11,670 nucleotides of DNA from CAYMJA01 sp964391095. GTDB lineage: Bacteria > Patescibacteriota > Minisyncoccia > Minisyncoccales > GWA2-38-27. The stretch is taken from positions 1 through 11,670 of the forward strand of contig CAYMJA010000013.1 of NCBI GenBank assembly GCA_964391095.1, in the 5' to 3' direction. Both the position numbers and the translations under genes were made by a program. Below, piece by piece: positions 1 through 5,399 of the stretch; the first letter of the stretch is position 1; each line of letters begins with the position of its first letter. The notes under the pieces are model-generated. The model saw only the letters and a program-made list of their open reading frames with translations, was not told where the DNA came from and ran no database searches.

Positions 1-1604
1 TGACAGATTTTTATTGCTTTTTTTACCTCTTTCCTAATCGGGTCTTTTAGAGCTATCAATCCAACGAAAACTAAATTATCAAATAAATCCTTCAGGTTTT
101 CAATTTTTTTATAAGCTACTGCTACTACTCTTAGTCCCTTTCCAGTTAAATCTTCCAATCGGGTTTCTATTTCATCTAAAATTTGGGGGGTTAAGGGTTT
201 CTTTTTATCACCAATTTTTAAATACCTCGACATTTCTAATAATTTCTCTGGAGCGCCTGAAACATAAAGAACATCCTCTTTGTTATTTATCTCAAAGGCT
301 TTGGCTAAATATTTATTAATGCTGTTAAAAGGCATTTCAGCAATTTTTGGCATTTCTTTTTCCAATTCTTTTTTATTAATTCCTGCCTCCATTCCAGCTA
401 AAAGCAATGCCCTGCTTGTAGGATCTCCTCGAACAATCCATTTTTGCACAGCTTCCTCGGGATTTTCAATAAATGCCTCATTTGCTAAAGTGGCAATTTT
501 CAGGGCTAATAAATGGTCACCCTTTTTACCGCCCACAAGTTCCTCTCCGGTCAATAATTTAGACACTTTCATTTTTCCCTCAGTTAAAGTTTTGGTCTTA
601 TCGGTTGCAATAATACTTGTACTCCCTAAGGTCTCGGCTGCCGAAAGTTTTCTTACTAATCCTTTTTTCTTTAAAATTCTCTGCATTCCCAAAGCCAAAA
701 TGACGGTCATTGCTACTGGCAAGCCCTCGGGAATAGCAGCCACAGCTACTGCCACGGCGGTTTCAAACATCGTTTTAAATCTTTCTATGGGTTCGAGGTC
801 GGTCAAGGTTATCATTCCCTCAATAAAAATTCCAATACATATTACTCCAATTATTATCCCTATTATCTTCGCGAAGCGAGCTAATTTTTTCTGTAAAGGA
901 GTTTTTTCTTCTTTAGTTTCTTTTACCATCTGAGCCACCTTTCCTATTTCAGTTTCCAGAGCGGTTGAAGTGGCTACAACCTTCGCTTTCCCGTCTTCTA
1001 CCACTGTGCCCATATAAACCATATTATCTCTATCTGCCAAAGGTGTTTTCTCTGGAAGAATTTCTGTTATTTTCTTAGCCGGCAGCCACTCGCCGGTTAA
1101 AACCATTTCATTAATTTTTAAATTATAACTTTCAATAATTCTCCCATCAGCTGGCACTTTATCTCCGGGACTCAAAATAAAAATATCACCGGGAACTAAT
1201 TCTTCAGAATCTATAATTTTAGGATTCCCTTGTCTTATTACCTGGGCTTTAATCTTAACCACTACTTTTAGTTTTCTTAAAGCATTGCAGGCTTTATTTT
1301 CTTGAAAAAACCCTACAATAACATTTAAAAAAACAGCGCCAAAAATAACTATGGCGTCTGTAAATTCTCTAAATAACAAAACTACAATTCCGGCTATAAC
1401 CAAAATATAAATTAAAGGGCTTTTGAACTGCTCCAAAAATATCTTTAATTTGGGTAAGGGTTTTTCTTCGGGAAGCAAGTTCTTGCCAAATTTTTTTTGA
1501 CGAAGTTTTATTTCTCTCTCAGATAAACCTTCTCCTGAATCTGAACCAAGTTTTTCTATAACTTTCCCCCAAGAAAAATTGTGCCATTGAGTATGTCCTA
1601 TCAT
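1..1604 (-). CDS. Cation-transporting P-type ATPase (P2/Ca2+-type), C-terminus beyond window
   Basis: Partial gene: 534 codons are visible from ATG at 1604, and the frame is still open at base 1. It resembles P2-type (SERCA/PMR1-like) ion pumps, which use ATP to move cations such as Ca2+ across the membrane. Visible parts in order: cation-ATPase N-terminal domain (about residues 1-55), a pair of membrane helices (about 60-105), actuator domain with TGE at 170-172, further helices ending in the ion-binding PEGLP motif (292-296), phosphorylation motif with Asp335, and nucleotide-binding domain with a GAPE motif (450-453). The hinge aspartate motif and C-terminal helices lie off the window. Oddities: the phosphorylation motif reads DKTKTLT (Lys338 where Gly is nearly invariant), TGES is TGEW, and KGAPE is SGAPE. 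No Shine-Dalgarno is visible; a possible -10 box (TAGAAT, minus strand) lies at 1622-1627. The family is certain, but the ion and activity are not. Confidence 0.9.
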   Translation of the reverse strand, partial: MIGHTQWHNFSWGKVIEKLGSDSGEGLSEREIKLRQKKFGKNLLPEEKPLPKLKIFLEQFKSPLIYILVIAGIVVLLFREFTDAIVIFGAVFLNVIVGFFQENKACNALRKLKVVVKIKAQVIRQGNPKIIDSEELVPGDIFILSPGDKVPADGRIIESYNLKINEMVLTGEWLPAKKITEILPEKTPLADRDNMVYMGTVVEDGKAKVVATSTALETEIGKVAQMVKETKEEKTPLQKKLARFAKIIGIIIGVICIGIFIEGMITLTDLEPIERFKTMFETAVAVAVAAIPEGLPVAMTVILALGMQRILKKKGLVRKLSAAETLGSTSIIATDKTKTLTEGKMKVSKLLTGEELVGGKKGDHLLALKIATLANEAFIENPEEAVQKWIVRGDPTSRALLLAGMEAGINKKELEKEMPKIAEMPFNSINKYLAKAFEINNKEDVLYVSGAPEKLLEMSRYLKIGDKKKPLTPQILDEIETRLEDLTGKGLRVVAVAYKKIENLKDLFDNLVFVGLIALKDPIRKEVKKAIKIC

Positions 1605-1629
1605 GTTTAGTACGTACTTATATTCTAAC

Positions 1630-1655
1630 AAAAAAAGAGATTTATTAAAATCTCT
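1630..1655 (-). terminator. Intrinsic terminator after the 189-residue membrane protein gene
   Basis: Read on the minus strand, an 8-bp perfect stem (arms 1648-1655 and 1636-1643, 4-nt loop) runs directly into a seven-T tract. It lies about 55 bases beyond the stop codon at 1708 and before the ATPase start at 1604, so it probably separates the two units. The stem is AT-rich and therefore of moderate strength. Confidence 0.6.
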
Positions 1656-1691
1656 CTTTTATAATGTCTTTCATTTGCGCCGCCTGCTACC
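1654..1691. repeat. Left copy of tRNA-Glu 3'-end direct repeat (degenerate)
   Basis: This stretch matches 4115-4148. It shares CTCTTTT, then ATAATGTCT, then the 13-base ATTTGCGCCGCCT, which covers the last bases of tRNA-Glu and its flank, and then ACC after small indels. The differences are two missing Ts, a 3-base TTC insertion and a 2-base insertion (GC or CT). The rest of a tRNA is absent here, so this is only a 3'-end fragment. Confidence 0.6.
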
Positions 1692-1707
1692 TTGTACTTT
1701 TTATGCA

Positions 1708-2277
1708 CTATAATAAAAATAGTTCGAATACAATTTCCCTTATATATTCACTTGGCCAAGAAAGCATACTACTTTCGATTTTTCCAATTATCTTTAGGGG
1801 TAAAGGTTGATAAGCAAATCCATGTTCTTCTAATTGATTTACCATCTGTGAAATCTCTCTCGAAAAGACCGGTAAAGTCGTAATTTTCAGTAGGATTGTT
1901 GTTCGACAAAAACTTAAAGTTGGAAATAATACGAAAATGACTATAAAAAATATAATCAAAGATTTTTTCCAACTAATTAAAACCATTTTCTTCATTATAA
2001 AATAGAAAGTAAAAAATAAAATATTGCTAAAAAGTAGTAGGTCTAAAATTTTCAACTTCAATTCATAATTGTTAAAAATTCTACATAAAAGGGGAGGGAG
2101 ATATATTAAATAAAGAATAAAACTGCTTAACTCATACAATACAATACCTTTTAGTATCATTGAGAACTTAGCTGCCTTGTTAAATAGCCTTACCAAAAAA
2201 CAAAAGATTATTATTCCTATAAATAGCGTTACTATAACTGTGATAACTTCTATAAATATCAAATATGGATATTGCAT
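1708..2277 (-). CDS. Hypothetical multi-helix membrane protein (189 aa)
   Basis: I do not recognise a family. The protein has about four hydrophobic segments (roughly residues 7-29, 40-61, 78-95 and 107-124), separated by short Lys/Arg-bearing loops. A more polar C-terminal tail of about 65 residues follows, with a Pro-Leu-Pro stretch near 158-160 and a hydrophobic end. An ATG start at 2277 and TAG stop at 1708 fit the extended -10 promoter 74 bases upstream and the terminator downstream, so it looks like its own transcription unit. No catalytic motif is visible. It lies within the segment bounded by tRNA-Glu repeats, where lineage-specific genes are expected. Frame length and the helix pattern support it as real, but its function is unknown. 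Confidence 0.65.
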   Translation of the reverse strand: MQYPYLIFIEVITVIVTLFIGIIIFCFLVRLFNKAAKFSMILKGIVLYELSSFILYLIYLPPLLCRIFNNYELKLKILDLLLFSNILFFTFYFIMKKMVLISWKKSLIIFFIVIFVLFPTLSFCRTTILLKITTLPVFSREISQMVNQLEEHGFAYQPLPLKIIGKIESSMLSWPSEYIREIVFELFLL

Positions 2278-2350
2278 GTTTTTAGTTTCGATACTGTTTC
2301 TTATCCTACCCGAAAAATTTTGGGGAAAAATTTCACAAAATCTTTTTTAT

Positions 2351-2359
2351 ATTATACCA
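2351..2359 (-). promoter_or_regulatory. Extended -10 promoter of the 189-aa membrane protein gene
   Basis: The minus strand reads TGGTATAAT, a perfect -10 hexamer with the TGN extension. No good -35 is present, which is usual for extended -10 promoters. Transcription would start near 2343, leaving a leader of about 65 bases before ATG at 2277. Confidence 0.5.
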
Positions 2360-2522
2360 CTTTATTTATTTACTAAAATAAAGAACTTAGAAGATGAGAA
2401 AACATCTGACCATAAGGATAAAATCTATAATGAATAGAATTAATATTTTGATAATTAATGAACTCGCGCTGGTTATTTTTATAACTAACCCAAAAACCAT
2501 CTGGAGCTACATTGGAAAAGCA

Positions 2523-2696
2523 TTAAATTATGCCTATTGGTATCATATTAGCCATATCTAAATAAAGAACTATGACCAATGCAATCAATAAAAAAGCAAT
2601 AATTCTTATAATCAACTTAGTGGGATTTTGAAACTTCTGGGCAATAAAAAATAATATTGTGGCTAAAGCCAATAATAAAAATAAAGTAAAAATCAT
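2523..2696 (-). CDS. Small two-helix membrane protein (57 aa)
   Basis: A short frame from ATG at 2696 to TAA at 2523 encodes 57 residues. It has two hydrophobic segments (about 2-18 and 29-47) joined by a short polar turn, QKFQNPTK, giving a helical hairpin. The C-terminus is MIPIGII. The composition is typical of small membrane proteins rather than a random AT-rich frame, and it fills the gap between two larger genes on the same strand. No clear Shine-Dalgarno precedes the start, and I recognise no family. It could be co-transcribed with the propeller gene, whose stop lies 115 bases upstream. Function unknown. Confidence 0.5.
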   Translation of the reverse strand: MIFTLFLLLALATILFFIAQKFQNPTKLIIRIIAFLLIALVIVLYLDMANMIPIGII

Positions 2697-2811
2697 ATGA
2701 CTTATAACTTATTTTGTTTATATTTACGACCTTTTATTGAGTTTAGAAATTACCGCAATTTACTCCAAAAACCTAAAAGTGGAAAGCATTCAAAAACTAT
2801 CTAGTTTATCC

Positions 2812-4059
2812 TCAAAACCAAAAAGCCCCACCGCCATAAGAACAACTTTCTTTAAAAATATCCTCTTCTGGGAAAAATATTTCACCGCTATTTACGTTAT
2901 ATATTCCCAAACGATGGCTATCACAAAAAGCTATAAAATTTTCTGATGCTGCCCAGACTAATGGAAAAGTTCCGATAGGGAGTTCAACGCTCTTATTTGT
3001 ATCAAAATCATAATAGTTGCGAGTGCCAGAAATATAAAGTAGTTTATCACTATCGCCAGACCAATATAAATTAAGATTGGATATCTCTTGTGTATGGGGT
3101 ATCTGGAAAACTAAATCGTTTTGGAAATCTTTAATAAACAATTTTCTTTTGCTGGAAAGTTGTGTGTCTGCATAAAAAGCGAATTTTGTCTCATCGGGTG
3201 AGAGATTTGTGGTTTCAAATTCAATAGCCTGCCCTCGATATATTTCTTGTGTGAAAATCTCTCCTGTTGTAATATTTATTTTATTAAGCAATAAAATCTC
3301 GTTTGTCCATCTACCATCTATTGATTCTTTGATTGCTTGATAGATATATTTACCGTCTTTTGAAATTTTTAATTCAGCAGGTAAATGATGTTTCTTCCAA
3401 GGCACTGTTGCAATTTTTCTTATTTCCTTGTTTTGCAAATCAATCTCAAATAAATTTTGACTATTTATTTCATAATCCTTATAAGGATAAGAAGCAAGGA
3501 TAATACTATTTCTATTTGGATTAACAACCCAATGGCCTATTAAATTATCTGTTTTATAAATTAGTTCTTGTATCTTCTTATCTTCTAAATTGATTAAATG
3601 GAAACGGCAATCACAAGTACCATAACAACCCTCATAACCCATAAGGCTCTCTGTCATAAAGATAACTGATTTTGTATTTGGGTTATACTGAACAGAGTTA
3701 TTATGGCCCCAAGCAGTATATGACGATGGAGCAAGTTCACCTTCATTTGAGATAAGCTCAATGCTTATGCTTTTTATAACTTCACGATTCTCTGTATCAT
3801 ATAAAACTGCGGCCAGGCGAAAAAGATTTTCCTCAATACCCTTATCCTGTCTAGCAAAAAATAAGTTTGTATAATTTTGTCTTATGGTTTTCTCTTCTTT
3901 CTCCTCTAATATCGTCACCCGCGATATTTCCACTTTCGGCATCCCAAAATACTGCCAAACAACAATCCCACCAACTAAAACAGCACAAAGAATAATAATG
4001 ATAACTGCTATTGGGGTAGAAATTCCTTTATTGAAAAATTTCTTAATTGCTTGTTTCAT
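2812..4059 (-). CDS. Membrane-anchored beta-propeller (TolB/PD40-like) surface protein
   Basis: This 415-residue protein has a short Lys-rich N-terminus and one strong helix (about residues 14-38) that should anchor it with the bulk outside the membrane. The rest carries repeated propeller-type segments with an NP or SPD/SKD turn followed by a hydrophobic strand, for example near 125-135 (QYNPNTKSVIF), 179-190, 231-241, 286-297 (NLSPDETKFAFYAD) and 332-344. These resemble the PD40/TolB-like repeats used for ligand or protein binding. A CxxxCxC cluster at 145-151 and a Gly-rich, aromatic C-terminus (409-415) stand out. A possible Shine-Dalgarno, GGAG, sits 11 bases before ATG; an in-frame TAA just upstream excludes a longer start. 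It ends in TGA. It directly follows tRNA-Glu, inside the repeat-bounded segment. The partner or ligand is unknown. Confidence 0.75.
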   Translation of the reverse strand: MKQAIKKFFNKGISTPIAVIIIILCAVLVGGIVVWQYFGMPKVEISRVTILEEKEEKTIRQNYTNLFFARQDKGIEENLFRLAAVLYDTENREVIKSISIELISNEGELAPSSYTAWGHNNSVQYNPNTKSVIFMTESLMGYEGCYGTCDCRFHLINLEDKKIQELIYKTDNLIGHWVVNPNRNSIILASYPYKDYEINSQNLFEIDLQNKEIRKIATVPWKKHHLPAELKISKDGKYIYQAIKESIDGRWTNEILLLNKINITTGEIFTQEIYRGQAIEFETTNLSPDETKFAFYADTQLSSKRKLFIKDFQNDLVFQIPHTQEISNLNLYWSGDSDKLLYISGTRNYYDFDTNKSVELPIGTFPLVWAASENFIAFCDSHRLGIYNVNSGEIFFPEEDIFKESCSYGGGAFWF

Positions 4060-4114
4060 ATTGCATTACGCTCCATCATTTTCTTATAATTCCTATTGAC
4101 TTTATACTATTATG

Positions 4115-4148
4115 CTCTTTTTTATAATGTCTATTTGCGCCGCCTACC
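4115..4148. repeat. Right copy of tRNA-Glu 3'-end direct repeat
   Basis: This copy overlaps the last 11 bases of tRNA-Glu (4138-4148) plus 23 bases of downstream flank. It matches 1654-1691 over three blocks (CTCTTTT, ATAATGTCT, ATTTGCGCCGCCT). It is the intact side of the proposed attachment-site duplication. Confidence 0.6.
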
Positions 4149-4210
4149 GGATTTGAACCGGTGTTGCCGGAATGAGAGTCCGGTGTCCTAAACCACTAGA
4201 CGAAGGCGGC
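4138..4210 (-). tRNA. tRNA-Glu (anticodon CTC)
   Basis: The minus strand folds into a complete 73-base cloverleaf. The acceptor stem is GCCGCCT/AGGCGGC, the D stem GTCT/GGAC, the anticodon stem CCGGA/TCCGG around loop CTCTCAT, the variable loop has 4 bases (CAAC) as is usual for tRNA-Glu, and the T arm is ACCGG-TTCAAAT-CCGGT. The anticodon CTC reads GAG. The discriminator is G and the 3' CCA is not encoded (the genome continues CAA), so CCA must be added enzymatically. It starts 21 bases after the Mur ligase stop codon and its 3' end abuts the putative island. Confidence 0.97.
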
Positions 4211-4225
4211 ATTGGTGGTAATTTT

Positions 4226-4231
4226 ATTCTA
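4226..4231 (-). promoter_or_regulatory. Possible -10 box for tRNA-Glu
   Basis: TAGAAT on the minus strand lies 15 bases before the first tRNA base, a suitable distance for a short 5' leader. No convincing -35 is seen, and the tRNA could also be processed from the dcw operon transcript that ends just upstream. Confidence 0.25.
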
Positions 4232-5365
4232 CTATTTTTTAATCTCTTTTACTATTTCTTCCATTTTCATTTCAGAAGACCCATCAATTAGAATTAAATC
4301 ATTCTGTTTTATTTCTTTTTGAAGTTGAATTTTACCTTCCTCGGCTGTATTAAATCTAAAAATATTTTCTTCTCTCATTCCTTTATTCCTGGCACTCTGA
4401 GCAATAAAATGAGCCCTTAGCCCAATTGTAAAAAGCAAATCACTATTTTGAGCTACTTTTTCTCCAATTGTTTCATGGACTTCAATTGTATACTGTCCAA
4501 TTCCCAAGACATCTCCTAAAACAGCAATTTTTCTCCCGCCTGCAACGTTAGGCGAAGCATTGCGGGCAGGCCCTTTTGTTTCAAGTTGTCCTAAAATCTC
4601 TAAGGCCTCAATCATTGAAAGAGCAGTAGCATTCTTGCTGTCATCAAGAATTAAGGAATTTTTTACTCCCTCAATTAGTCTCATTTTGCCGGGCAGAGAT
4701 TTATAGAATTTTAAGTCCTGAGATATCTTGACTAAGTTTATTTTCTTAACTATCCCTACACAAATTCCTGCCAAAGCACTATATATCAACTCTCTTCCGA
4801 AAAGCTTGTTTAACCAAAAAGGAATAATATTGTCCTGGTAATTCATTTTAAAATTTGTTCCGCTTAAATTAAGATTAATATCTGTGGCTTGAAAATCTGC
4901 TCCTTTCTGAAAACCATAAGTTAAAGAAGGGGTAGAAGATTCTTTCTTAATCTCTCGAACAGTTTCGTCATCAAAATTCAAAATTAAAAAACCATTGTCC
5001 GGTAAAATCCCGGCTATCTTGCGTATTAAAGAGGTTTTTTCTCGCTCTCCGGCAAAAAAATTTTTATCTGCTGGAATCTCACCGATATGAGTAACTATTA
5101 AAATTGGTAATCGGGATTTCCTCAATAGAAAAATAAATTTTTCTATATCTTTATTGGCCTCACTGTTTATCAATTCATCCTGGAAAATCAAAATTTCGTT
5201 TTTATCTTTAATTAAAGGTAATCCATTATTAGAAATTTTTCTTACCTTGAAACAGGGTCTCAATACTTGAAAAACTGCTTCTGAAGCGCAAGAACAACCT
5301 TTACCAGTGACAAGGATAACACAGGGCCTTTTGAGTAAAAATAAAAGTTTTTTGAAAAAATTCAT
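4232..5365 (-). CDS. Reduced MurF-like Mur ligase family protein
   Basis: MurF adds D-Ala-D-Ala to UDP-MurNAc-tripeptide in the cytoplasm using ATP. This 377-residue relative is short (MurF is usually about 450). It begins almost directly at the central ATPase domain and lacks the N-terminal UDP-substrate domain. Family hallmarks are clear: VTHIGE (91-96), LILNFDD (127-133), LPGKMRLIEG (224-233), DDSKNA (241-246, usually DDSYNA), KIAVLGD (279-285) and a C-terminal DGSSEMKMEEIV (361-372, usually KGSRGMKME). The P-loop, normally TGxxGKT, reads TGKGCSCAS (20-28), so the ATP-binding Lys-Thr is missing from its usual place. Residues 266-277 come from a palindromic repeat inserted in frame. It is the last gene of the dcw operon, 34 bases after ftsI. 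Activity as MurF is doubtful; it may be divergent, structural or decaying. Confidence 0.78.
   Translation of the reverse strand: MNFFKKLLFLLKRPCVILVTGKGCSCASEAVFQVLRPCFKVRKISNNGLPLIKDKNEILIFQDELINSEANKDIEKFIFLLRKSRLPILIVTHIGEIPADKNFFAGEREKTSLIRKIAGILPDNGFLILNFDDETVREIKKESSTPSLTYGFQKGADFQATDINLNLSGTNFKMNYQDNIIPFWLNKLFGRELIYSALAGICVGIVKKINLVKISQDLKFYKSLPGKMRLIEGVKNSLILDDSKNATALSMIEALEILGQLETKGPARNASPNVAGGRKIAVLGDVLGIGQYTIEVHETIGEKVAQNSDLLFTIGLRAHFIAQSARNKGMREENIFRFNTAEEGKIQLQKEIKQNDLILIDGSSEMKMEEIVKEIKK
4535..4570. repeat. GC-rich palindromic (REP-like) element inside the Mur ligase gene
   Basis: A 36-base unit much richer in GC than its surroundings. On the minus strand it folds as CCTGCC-C-GCAATG, a 10-base loop, then CGTTGC-A-GGCGGG: two 6-bp stem blocks (with two G-T pairs) separated by one C-A mismatch. 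Its length is a multiple of three, and it is translated as PARNASPNVAGG between the DDSKNA helix and the KIAVLGD strand of the ligase. It resembles short palindromic repeats I recall as dispersed in Parcubacteria genomes. I see only this copy in the window. Confidence 0.65.
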
Positions 5366-5373
5366 AGTAATTA

Positions 5374-5399
5374 TTATAGATATCTTACTATCTCTATAA
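5374..5399. repeat. Small inverted repeat between ftsI and the Mur ligase gene
   Basis: 7-bp arms TTATAGA (5374-5380) and TCTATAA (5393-5399) enclose 12 bases and fill most of the 34-base gap between the ftsI stop and the Mur ligase start. No T tract follows, so it is not a terminator. It might be an RNA-processing or stability hairpin, but it is AT-only apart from two G-C pairs and could be chance. Confidence 0.3.

Larger units (their letters stand above)
1661..4145. mobile_element. Putative decayed island inserted at the 3' end of tRNA-Glu
   Basis: The interval between two imperfect direct repeats that contain the tRNA-Glu 3' end carries only genes of unrecognised, lineage-specific type: a 189-residue multi-helix protein, a 57-residue two-helix protein and a beta-propeller surface protein. 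The intact tRNA lies at the right end and the orphan 3' fragment at the left end, which is the geometry tyrosine integrases leave behind. No integrase, transposase or mobilisation gene is present, and the left repeat is degenerate. It could be an old relic, an element moved in trans, or a local duplication. The mobile-element call is inference; the repeat itself is directly visible. Confidence 0.35.

Noticed and set aside
280..933. Long open frame on the plus strand (217 codons)
   Set aside because: It lies wholly antisense to the P-type ATPase, whose frame carries unmistakable family motifs. The plus-strand protein has no recognisable pattern.
1609..1618. Palindrome AGTACGTACT just before the ATPase start as an operator
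   Set aside because: Ten bases of perfect symmetry are too short to support by themselves, and no second copy was seen.
1677..1691. A second tRNA gene or complete tRNA pseudogene
   Set aside because: Only the last dozen or so bases resemble tRNA-Glu; no T arm, anticodon arm or D arm follows.
2177..2437. Plus-strand frame of 86 codons in the gap upstream of the 189-residue gene
   Set aside because: It overlaps the start of the minus-strand gene by about 100 bases and also runs across that gene's extended -10 promoter. No start signal is visible for it.
2473..2492. Hairpin GGTTA...TAACC as a terminator for the small membrane protein gene
   Set aside because: The stem is only 5 bp with competing pairings and no T tract follows on the minus strand.
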